In this document: positions 55,753-64,000 of the stretch, piece after piece
Position numbering within the stretch: position 1 is the first letter of the stretch
Layout: every line of letters begins with the position of its first letter
Assembly: GCA_029168955.1 (NCBI GenBank)
Contig: JAPDOI010000156.1
Coordinates: 166,501 to 230,500, forward strand
Source: Aplectana chamaeleonis
Lineage: Eukaryota; Nematoda; Chromadorea; Rhabditida; Cosmocercidae
Length of the DNA: 64,000 bases
Direction: 5' to 3'
Position numbers and translations under genes: made by a program
Notes under the pieces: generated by a model
Told to the model about the DNA's origin: nothing
Seen by the model: the letters and a program-made list of their open reading frames with translations, nothing else
The model's database searches: none

Positions 55753-55937
55753 AGGCTGCAAGCCTCGGACAACTCGTCCACAATGCTTCCTTAGCTGGAT
55801 TTTGAGGAGCCATAACTCCGTTTCCAGGAGGTCTTGTACGATTCTACGGACATCACTGAAATCAGCATGGGACCGTTTTCAAGGTGTTTTCAAGAGGCGA
55901 AAAAACAGAAAGACGACTTTTATCGTGAACAATGCCT
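55753..55937 (-). mobile_element. Short A3 MITE, 185 bp, nested in A5
   Basis: AGGCTGCAAGCCTCGGACAA to TTTTATCGTGAACAATGCC, TTAA at 55749-55752 and 55938-55941. A3 body in reverse; the 5' half is deleted relative to other A3 copies. Confidence 0.8.
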
Positions 55938-56031
55938 TTAAGCGGCTCCCGGGTAGAACTAAAAGGACGTAGGAAGTAAGAAAAACGCAGCAGAAGTACA
56001 TGAAATCCTTAAGTATCACCCCGCCTCTTAA

Positions 56032-56494
56032 AGGCAGTGTTCACGAGAAAAAGTTTCTCCTTTTCTGACTAAAACGTAAGCTTTGGGTTCCTCTAAGAAG
56101 ATTAAGAACGGAAGTACGACGAAAAACGGCCGATAAGTGGGTGAAAATCTCGTGGGCCAGCCAACACATTCGGCCATTCCGCCCACTTCCTATAACCGTT
56201 GCACTGAATTCGTGGTTAAATGAGCGTTGTTTTTCCGATCAATAAGCCCCGTTCTTCCCTTCATTCTCAACTTCTCTCGTTACTCATGTCAGCTCGCACA
56301 CAACGGCTGTAAAAAACGGGAGTTACAAGTCTCGGACAAATAGTCCACAATTTTCCCTTGCTAAATTTCGAGGGGCCATAACTCCGTTTCCAGGGTGTCT
56401 TGTACTACTCCAGGGCCATCATTGGAATCAGTCTGGGACCGTTTTCAAGACAGGTGGAAAAACAGAAAAACGATTTTTATCGTGAACACTGCCT
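56032..56494 (-). mobile_element. Family A3 MITE, 463 bp, nested in A5
   Basis: AGGCAGTGTTCACGAGAAAA to TTATCGTGAACACTGCCT; TTAA at 56028-56031 and 56495-56498. It shares its right TTAA with the adjoining C element. Confidence 0.88.
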
Positions 56495-56498
56495 TTAA

Positions 56499-56931
56499 AG
56501 GCAGCATACACGCTCGTAAACGTGGTTGGCTTACAACATAATGCCTACGCATTTTGAAAAGTCAAAAACGATCCACAATGCCGTTACAGGAGTAGCAAGT
56601 TTGGCCCCGCCCGTATTTTCACGCCCCCTGTATTTGCCCTTTTTCTCCAACGCAGGATTGCTGGGTCATCTTCGCCTTCAGTGACGTGTGTGGTTCACTT
56701 GTTAGGCAATCCACACACAGTGCCGACGATGAAGATGACCCAGCAACCTTGCGTTGCAGGAAAAGGACAAATACAGGGGGCGTGAGAATACTGGCCGGAC
56801 CAAACTTGCTACTTCTGTAACGGAATTGTGGGTCGTTTTGACGCCTCAAAATGCGTAGGCGTTGTAATCTGAGCCAAACGATTCTATTTCCGTAGTTATC
56901 TCAATTACGTTTACGAGCGTGTATGCTGCCT
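56499..56931. mobile_element. Family C foldback MITE, 433 bp, nested in A5
   Basis: AGGCAGCATACACGCTCGTA to ACGAGCGTGTATGCTGCCT, TTAA at 56495-56498 and 56932-56935. Palindromic, with ACGCCCCCTGTATTTGCCC mirrored around a centre near 56715. Confidence 0.9.
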
Positions 56932-57377
56932 TTAAGTATCACAGAAAGTGTTTGTTGTCACTATGAAATCTTTTGTGGACCCGTATTTTGCAATTCTCCA
57001 CTCTCTATTGCTTCGTCCTTTCCTTAGGATCCAAACTAATCCTTGCATAAAATATTCTTCTATTTTCGATTGACTCAATTTTCCACCGGTGACAACCACC
57101 ATGACAATGTTCATCCAACCGGACAACTAGTCCATGTTATAGAATAATGTCACTGAAATATAACGTAATGCGTTTCTCGCCGTTTCTTCGTAATTTTGGT
57201 AACACTTGGATGCCAACGCATTGTTTTATGTGAAAAACTCGCGGACGAAAATCATCGTGAACACTGCCTTTAAACTCATTTCTCATTTTGCCACTCAAGT
57301 TACGAAATGTTACAGTCGGAAATCGCACATGGCATGAAGGGTCCCTGGTTTTGTCCCTGGTTGGACTGTGCCTTTGA

Positions 57378-58183
57378 GGAGAAAATGAGGGCGACACAAA
57401 AAGCGCTAGCGCTTTTCCGATCAAATTTCCGTATTGATATGGTTGCGCAGATCCATAGAGAGTAGCAGAGCTCGTCTGATCGTTTACCGTCTTCTCATAG
57501 TTACATTCCACTCTTCATCTTCTTCTTCCACCGCGGCCAGTGTGAAACTTCGAAGGCATTCGTTTGTAACAGGTCGCATTTTCTATAATTCCCCATAGGT
57601 TTATATAAAGGGCTCTCGCCTTGGTTTTCTGGGAGCGTTTTCAGCCGGTTGATATTTATCTATTTTTGTTAATGTATTTTGTTATTTGGTGTATATTCTG
57701 CTTGTAACTTTACCTTAACAGTCTCAATACCTTGTTTTCAAATGCTCCGTCCCATTGCGTTCATTCCGATGCTTTTATTCCGCTAGTTCTTCGTAGGGTT
57801 CTCATAAATAGCTTCGATTTTTTTTCGGGTTGATAAACTTGGAAATTTTTGCCCATACCGTCCTCGAATTTCTCAGGGATGAGCAAAATTCCGCCCGCAT
57901 TTCGCTCTCCTAAAACAGCAGAAAGTGATGCGTATTTGGGGGCTCGAAGCTGAAGTAGCCAGTCAATATCTTCAGAATTTTTTCAGCGCGTTCGCGCATT
58001 TCCGCTCGTTACTAGGGTTTCGCACCCGATTTCCGAAACACGAGGAAAAAATGTATAGCGGAAGTTTTTCGGGCCTATGAAGTGACTTACTGGGCCAGAC
58101 GATTTTCAAATCAGTGCTTCAATCTGCCCAGATGGATCTGCTTCCAATTTGCCGACCCCAGTTGGATAGGCTTGTTTTACTCT
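57378..58183. other. No supportable gene
   Basis: A TTATATAAAGGGCTC TATA-like site lies at about 57602, but no downstream gene is evident. No clear repeat. Confidence 0.3.
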
Positions 58184-58250
58184 GGGCGAGGATCGAACCT
58201 GACCGTGGGCAGCGAAAGCTGCGACTGCTTCCACTGCGCCACGCGCGCCC
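58184..58250 (-). pseudogene. tRNA-like sequence, 67 nt
   Basis: In complement GGGCGCGCGTGGCGCAGTGG (A-box-like), a strong GCAGC-TTTC-GCTGC hairpin in the anticodon position, and CAGGTTCGATCC (B-box). GGGCGCG pairs with CTCGCCC with one mismatch, but the T-stem is short. Likely a tRNA pseudogene or SINE promoter. Confidence 0.45.
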
Positions 58251-58854
58251 TTTTTAAATAAGGCTATCATAAGTTGGGGGGGGGGACTGAAATCAAGAGC
58301 TTTGAGTGAAATGAGGAATCCCAAACGAGTTTTACCCCTGAGTTATCCGGTATATTTCGGTTTTTATGAGCTTTCGACATTTGAAACTCCCATTCTGCGT
58401 TTTTTCTCCATAATTTGAGAATCCGTGCTACACATGGATCTTACATAGAAGCTCCAGCAGTATTCGAAGCTGCCGGGTTTACGTCTAGCATTTCAAACAA
58501 GATTTCTCGACTTCCCTCAGTCGTTCTTTTGATTCCTCAGGTTTCTCATTAGCGATTTACGAGACTCGTGGCATTTATCACACATTTTTCGTCATCATCA
58601 AATTCTCAGGGCAGCTGTCACAGCAGATAAATTCATCGTTTTTCTTTCGTAAACCTTGACACCTAATTCTAATACATGTAATAGCAAAGTGAAAAGCTGT
58701 CTACGTTTGAAATAGTCCTAATCACTTCAGGAATGGAGTTTCTCTTGCCATCCATTCTTGTTACAGCTGTCAGAGAGAGAGATTCGGCCTCCCATATTCT
58801 GCAGAAAACCCGCTAACTACGTTCCAGCGTGAATCTGCGTTTAACCTCCCCCCC
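58251..58854. other. No supportable gene
   Basis: Possibly 3' flank of the reverse-strand gene below. AT-rich, no repeat recognised. Confidence 0.3.
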
Positions 58855-59723
58855 TCATAAACACTTCAATGGACTGAGATTCTCAGAGCCCCGTATCGAT
58901 TCCGGCGGTGAGAAGTCTTTTAGGGGGAAATCCTGCAGCCCCCCCCCTCTACTACTCTTCAGCTCCGGCCCCTCTCCGCGGCTGAATGAGGCGTGCAGGC
59001 GCTCGAGCAGGACCTGCCTTTCCGACATGAAGGAATCCCCAGCATTGCGCGAACGAGCGCCCCATCGAGATTCAATAGTGCTTTGTCTGATGCCACCGCT
59101 GCTGCAGACCTTTGGCTAACACTTCGTTCACATCCTCACTCGTTGAGGAAGAAGAATTCTCTAGGAGTGGTTTCGAATCTGTCCCCATGTGGGGTAGGAA
59201 TTCGGCAATATGTTTTTCCACTCACCTGCAAAAGGGTGACATGATGACTATGGCCTGAAGAGGAGGCCTGGCTAGAATAAGTCCATAAAATCTGTTCGGC
59301 AATTTGTAAGTTTATGGTCTTACCGAAGGGAAAGTCCCCAAATGTTTCAAATAGCCGGCAATCATTTCCTAGACTAAAGGAAATTGACCTGGGCAAAGAG
59401 GCTAATTCTAACCAACCCAGCGGCGCATAGGTTGGTAAGCAAATTTTTAAAACGTGCTGGGTTGAAAGGTTAAAGGCGCTAACGGTGGGTTGGCGCGTTG
59501 ATGAATCCGACCCCAGATGATCTCGACTTCCGAGTAAGAGGAAAAGACTGTTCCGGATATGGGATGATGGATAACGAAGGTCGAAAGTGGAATTCGGCTC
59601 AGCCGCAAAATTGCAAAATCCACTCGGATCAGAGGCAGGGCTCACGATGAAAAAGTTTTCCGTTGTTGCAGGAACGTAAGCGTCGGTTACATCCAGAAGA
59701 AAAAGTAATGAAGTCAGAGCCAT
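58855..59723 (-). CDS. Predicted secreted protein, two-exon model
   Basis: Exon 1 is 59723-59226 (166 codons): a short hydrophobic leader (MALTSLLFLLDVTDAYVPA) and a body with NST and NLS sequons and three Cys. It ends in phase 0 at a strong donor CAG|GTGAGTGG. With an acceptor GTTAG at 59116, exon 2 (59115-58855) stays open for 86 codons, including MSERQVLLERLHASFSRGEG, to a TGA. The intron would be 110 nt. The acceptor lacks a good pyrimidine tract, so exon 2 is uncertain (AAAG at about 59110 would keep the same frame). No family recognised. If right, this gene is convergent with the one at 54486. Confidence 0.42.
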
Positions 59724-59880
59724 AAAAAATTGCCAGAAAGGGGGGGAAGCCGACTCATCGGATCAGCCGGCCTACATCATGGAAGAGTTGTCCACTCAAC
59801 GATTGTCGAAGTTTTGAGTAACATCCATCTCGAGGGACCCTAACATCCCATCATACGCTACGAAACCTTATTGTTCCTAA

Positions 59881-60695
59881 AGACAGTGTTCACGATGGAA
59901 ACTGTCTTTAAGTTTCCATTGGAAGTCGAAAGATGTTTTCCGAGATTGTTGCTAATGGCGAAAAAAAGAGCCCCGTTTAGTCCTACACGGCCCTGAACTT
60001 CTGTTTATAGCGCGATCCCCGCCCCCTCCCCTCACAAGAACGATAGTTAAGTGCGCCAGAAGTGGGCTACAGTAATATCAATCGAGCTGCCCTGAAATTT
60101 TCCAAGTTTTTACTCCAGTCTCGCTACATCTTGACCACCGTTGATGCTGTTTTGCTCTTTATAGTCCAGGCAGATCCTCAACCGCTGACCCCTGGAAAGG
60201 GACGGTGTGTGAATGAAGACACGCCGCTCCCCACTTCTTTTATATCCCACCCTTTATCAAATCGGTATCATCAATTTTGTTTACGAGAGCCGAATAACTT
60301 CATTCCTAAGATTACGGTAGCCCCGTTCTGGCGCACTTAACTATCGTTCTTGTCCTCCCCTCAAGTACCTTTGATCGAAGCAAACAACTGAACAATCGAC
60401 TCCAAGAGAAAAGCGTTATTCAAATGGGTTAAATTTTTCAATCCGTGCATCTCGGCGATTGTTTTGATTATTTGATCATCGTATGTTTTGATAAAGTCGA
60501 TTTTTCCGTTGTTTGCTTTGATCAATGGCCGTTGAGAGGAGTGGGCGGGGATTGTGCTGCACATTGAAGTTGAAGATCGCATAGGGCTATTTGGCGCCTA
60601 TTTTTAACAGTTTCTTCGACATTGCTGTTGCGTGGGTTCCCAACCTTTTGAATTACAGTGGAAAATCGACAAGGCTTTTATCATGGACACTGCCT
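59881..60695 (+). mobile_element. Family A2 MITE, 815 bp, with TATA/hairpin module
   Basis: AGACAGTGTTCACGATGGAA after CTAA; TTTATCATGGACACTGCCT before TTAA. The interior is partly palindromic (CGGCCCTGAACTTCTG, CACTTAACTATCG mirrored). It contains a reverse TATA/hairpin module at 60201-60300 (TATA near 60237-60246). Reference copy for the split A2 at 19111-21945. Confidence 0.8.
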
Positions 60696-61169
60696 TTAAT
60701 GCTTTTCTTGATAGGAAGAGCATAAGAAAGAGTGACTAACCTAAGAAAGTTACAATACAAAGCCATTTCCGACATTTGCGATTCTTCTACACCACACACC
60801 GATACAGGTGGACGGGGCGGGAATTGAATGTTCTAAGGCGGCGTACGCGCAAAACAACGGCATCCGATTTTTTTTACTTTTTGCGAAAGATGACCTACGA
60901 GATTTCGAAGTATACACCGCGACGCATAAGTATAAAAAAACCTTCGAAATAGGCATAGCATATGTTGGATCAGGGTTTTCCCCTGTTTTCATCTACGATG
61001 AAAACAATTGATCACTTGGTATGATTCCAACTTTCTCATTTCGCCTTAAGTTATAGAAAAAAGTTTGTAACTCGCACGACGCATAAGTATAACAACACTT
61101 GAGAGACATGAAAATGCCTTGCGGCGACCGCCACTTTCACTGTGTACCACTTTCATGTATATTTTTATG
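60696..61169. other. A4-like fragment and short direct repeat
   Basis: GCCATTTCCGACATTTGCGA matches A4. CGACGCATAAGTATAA is repeated at about 60922 and 61078. No gene is supported. Confidence 0.4.
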
Positions 61170-61650
61170 CAGTTTACCGCAGTGTTAAAAGGACATGGTG
61201 CGGTTGCGGTCACACACTAAAACTACGGTAGAAGACGCCAGATTTCATTATCGATCGACAGCACAACTGATTTTCTGGGTGAGTTACGGTTTTTCTTTTT
61301 TGTCATGTTTGTTTCTGCATTATTTTTGTTTCTGGCTGTTTAAATATTGCGAATAGGGGCTATTCTTAGTGCCTGAGGGTAATTAGCCGTTTGTTCGGGC
61401 TTTGAAACGTTTTTTCCTCAAAATTCTGTTTTGAAATGGAGAAAAACGGCAAATTCCTCTCGCACATTAGGAAAAGCCCTTCTTCGTAATATTATAAGAG
61501 TCAGAAACAAAAATAATGCGAAAGCAAACAAGAAAAAAAAGAAAAACCGTAACTCAACCAGAAAATTCATAATGAAATCTGGCGTCTTCCTCCGTAGTTT
61601 TAGTGTGTGACCGCAACAGCACCATGTCCTTTTAACATTGCGGTAAACTG
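61170..61650. repeat. Palindrome with CAGTTTACCGC tips, 481 bp
   Basis: CAGTTTACCGCAGTGTTAAA ... AGACGCCAGATTTCATTAT is mirrored by ATAATGAAATCTGGCGTCTT ... TGCGGTAAACTG. The centre is near 61410. CAGT tips recall Tc1/mariner termini, but TA duplication is not clear. Confidence 0.85.
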
Positions 61651-62312
61651 TAATATCGGTTGAGGGTGATGCAACATGTTTACCTTCCCGGTGAATTTCA
61701 TCTGTCTTTCAACTGTTAGCCCCTAAGACTTGGATTTCGATGGAATTTCTGCTAGCTAGGACGACCAGGTGGATGTTGTTCTGATTTCGTGCTGGATCAC
61801 GAATCGTTTAACGCCTCAGGTGCCCACACGTTAATACTTTCTATGGGTCTATTTACTTGCATTCAAATATACTGATCGGATCACAATTTTTCTGCGCCTC
61901 CAATTCCATGGTCAAGGTGCGATCGCTAATTGCAGCTTCGGGCCCAAACCAACGAAGGGATAAATAACTGGAATATTCGTTTCAGAAAATCAAATTTAAT
62001 ATCTTTAATTTCCTTAACCACTGTTTTAATCAATATGAATCACGAAAAATGTGTGCAATTAATGTCCAGCATCATTCGGAAGGAATGCGCGATGATCGAC
62101 TGAACCAGGATGATGAATTCCAATCCTCCCTCTATTTAGGAGATGTCCATTCGGCCTAAGCAGATTGTTCTAATGACTCACACCTATTAGTTCTATTATA
62201 CTCAATGATTGATTGCTCTCCCAAATTATGTTATCCATCCTCTTGACAGCAGAGGCGGGATTTACCGGGTGGTGGGTGGCTACAAATGGATCGGCCACTC
62301 AGGATCACCTAA
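61651..62312. other. No supportable gene
   Basis: Only short frames; no repeat recognised. Confidence 0.3.
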
Positions 62313-62665
62313 AGGCAGTGTTCACGATGATTTTCGTTCCCGAGTTTTCTGCTCAAAACAATGCGTTGGCAACCAAGTGTTACCGAAATTACTAAGAAAC
62401 AGCGTGAAACGCACTAAAACGTATTATTTCAGTGACATTATTCTCTGGCCTGGACTAGTTGTCCGGTTGGATGAATATGTTCACGGTGGTTGTCACCAGT
62501 AAAAAATGGCGCTAATCAAAAATGAAAGAATATTTCATGCGAAGCAGTATTAGTTAGGGTCTGGAAGAAAGTACGAAGCATCAGAAAGTAGATAGTTGCA
62601 AAAGGCGGTTCCACAAAATATTTCATTGTAACAACGAACAGTTCCTGTGAGACTCAAGAGGCTGG
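62313..62665 (-). mobile_element. Family A5 MITE, reverse, truncated
   Basis: AGGCAGTGTTCACGATGATT then TTCGTTCCCGAGTTTTCTG matches the A5 right end in complement. The body runs to GTTCCTGTGAGACTC. The far terminus is missing, next to a B element. Confidence 0.78.
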
Positions 62666-62690
62666 CTGACATTTGAGGATTTCGTCTCTG

Positions 62691-63131
62691 AGGGCATCTT
62701 ACGCGCTGAAAACCACTTATTGTGTTTTCGTGTTTTTGTATAGCTTGGCCGTCGAAATGTCGAAAGAACCCTTGGAAAATTTTTCATTTATAAACAAAAA
62801 TCAGTTTGAATATACTGTTGAATTGGATTTGAATTCGGCTCCAAAATCGTTTTTGAAGTTTTTCTCCATTTCGAGACCTCCATTGCCATTCTTGAAATTT
62901 TCCTGCATGTGGATTTGTACCATAAATGTCTCCAATGTTGTTTAATGGTCGCATCAACATTCAATGATAAAAAAGCTGAATGGTCGACCCCACAGCAGCT
63001 TTCAAGTGGTCATAACATTTAAGGTGCGCATTTTCAGAGCTTCAGGTTTCGTGGGTGATGTCAGCGAGCCCGAATTGTTTGATCGTTCACAAAATAAAAA
63101 TTGAACGTGATTACCAGCGCGCACCATGCCT
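62691..63131 (+). mobile_element. Family B MITE, 441 bp
   Basis: Left AGGGCATCTTACGCGCTGAA; right ACCAGCGCGCACCATGCCT then TTAA (63132-63135). A 90-codon frame inside has no recognised domain. Confidence 0.72.
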
Positions 63132-63461
63132 TTAATTAAGGTCATTCTGATTCATCTGCGGTCTTTCCAGCGGTGTTGGAGTTGCTGCGAAGATATATTC
63201 CCACTGTTATCTTTACAATAGTTACTTGTGCATAGCTTTATACAGAGACATCAAAAAGCTTCTGAAGTTTTTTTTTCGTATGATTATATTTTCGCTGCTT
63301 TTATAAATTCTTCTTGTGATTAAATCTCAAGAGCTATTTTACATTTCTCTAAACGTTCTGAAGGGCTTTTTGTAGGCCTCGGGCATGGCATGCTGTCGTT
63401 TTTAGGAGGAGTCTTACTTTCGTCACTGATGTGAGTGCAAGGTGGTGCTCTACTAGAATTG

Positions 63462-63985
63462 TCATTGTAAGCATATAAAATACCGCTGCTATCCAAAGGA
63501 AAAAATGGGCGAAATTGCCAAAGTGGGCAACTAAAGCGTCTTTCGATCCCAACTCGCCTCAAAGTGCTCCGTTTTCAATTTCGAAAGGACCAAAATGTTC
63601 ATCGTGCCACAATCTATCCAACTATATGAAATAACTTTGGAATTTCCTATTAGAAATCCTTTTTTCAGATAGGGTTAGTTATGAATATGATAATGATTTC
63701 GCAAGATAATGAAACCGTTCGGCGAAAAACAACCGTATGCGATCGCTAGCATTTTCATAATGACAACGTATTTAACCTTGTAAAATAACGTTCCTTCCGA
63801 ATTTCGCGGAATATTTTTGCACGATGGACGGAATCACGACATGCTATACATCTCAGCGTTGTCCAAATTCAAAACGGAGCGCTTTAAAGCGAGTGTCTAT
63901 CGAAAGACGGTTTAGTTGCCCACTTTGGCGTTTTAGCCCGTGTTTTCCCCTTGGATAGCCGCCGTATTGTACTTATGCGATCGAG
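63462..63985. repeat. Palindrome near window end
   Basis: GCTGCTATCCAAAGGAAAAA ... CAAAGTGGGCAACTAAAGCG at 63490-63540 is mirrored at 63880-63965 (CCCACTTTGGCG, CCTTGGATAGCCGCC). The arm may continue past the window. Confidence 0.78.
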
Positions 63986-64000
63986 AGACACCCGGTTAAT

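Larger units (their letters stand above)
55700..57269 (+). mobile_element. Family A5 MITE nested in D and itself interrupted
   Basis: AGGCAGTGTTCACGATAATC to AAATCATCGTGAACACTGCC, TTAA at both edges (55696-55699, 57270-57273). The A5 body is in three pieces: 55700-55752, 55938-56031 and 56932-57269. Compared with 47553-48035 these align consecutively. Confidence 0.88.
55424..57373 (+). mobile_element. Family D MITE, interrupted by nested elements
   Basis: Left AGGCACAGCACACCCAGAAA after TTAA (55420-55423); right GGTTGGACTGTGCCT before TTGA (57374-57377). An A5 element occupies 55700-57269. D sequence is 55424-55699 plus 57274-57373, about 376 bp. Same family as 23610-24093. Confidence 0.8.

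Noticed and set aside
57600..57620. TATATAAAGG as a promoter of a downstream gene
   Set aside because: No coding sequence follows on the + strand, so a TATA-like string alone is not sufficient.

Overview
The window looks like repeat-dense DNA from a nematode, probably a rhabditid or strongylid (clade V). Evidence: three damaged non-LTR retrotransposons of CR1-like and RTE-like types whose C-terminal regions resemble hookworm and rhabditid copies; GCCG(T)TTGCCG-type interspersed repeats typical of Caenorhabditis and relatives; and very short introns (53 and 60 nt) in one candidate gene. No prokaryotic operon, ribosome-binding site, rRNA or CRISPR array was seen. The species assignment is inference from memory of the families; no search was run.

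Layout. 0.7-4.0 kb: a 5'-truncated CR1-like element broken by a TAA-flanked 490-bp insert and a 447-bp TTAA-type MITE. 4.3-7.1 kb: a 21/42-bp minisatellite with higher-order structure. 7.8-18 kb: palindromes and nested insertions (a foldback element whose two arms carry the same mirrored ORF, an RTE inserted into one arm with a 20-bp target duplication, and a second 2.1-kb palindromic insert). 18.2-21.9 kb: a CR1-like fragment, then an A2 MITE split by a TA-flanked foldback element that itself encloses a possible four-exon gene. 22-29 kb: inverted repeats, a CG-rich palindrome, an RTE-like pseudogene and more foldbacks. 30.3-33.5 kb: a second minisatellite of the same 21/42-bp family, holding a foldback insertion with a TATA/hairpin module. 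33.5-63 kb: mostly short TIR elements flanked by TTAA or close variants, often nested (the best example is three levels deep at 55.4-57.4 kb), plus two candidate host gene fragments encoding secreted proteins (54.5 kb on +, 58.9-59.7 kb on -).

The dominant biology is a community of TTAA-targeting non-autonomous DNA elements. All start AGGCA and end TGCCT, but they fall into families with different subterminal sequence: A AGGCAGTGTTCACGAT, B AGGCATCG..ACGCGCTGAAAA, C AGGCAGCATACACGCTCG, D AGGCACAGCACACCC, E AGGCAAGGTCCGG, F AGGCAGTGGTCACG. They insert into each other and into the retrotransposons. No transposase gene for them is visible here. Most other open frames are by-products of palindromes or of repeats whose period is a multiple of three.
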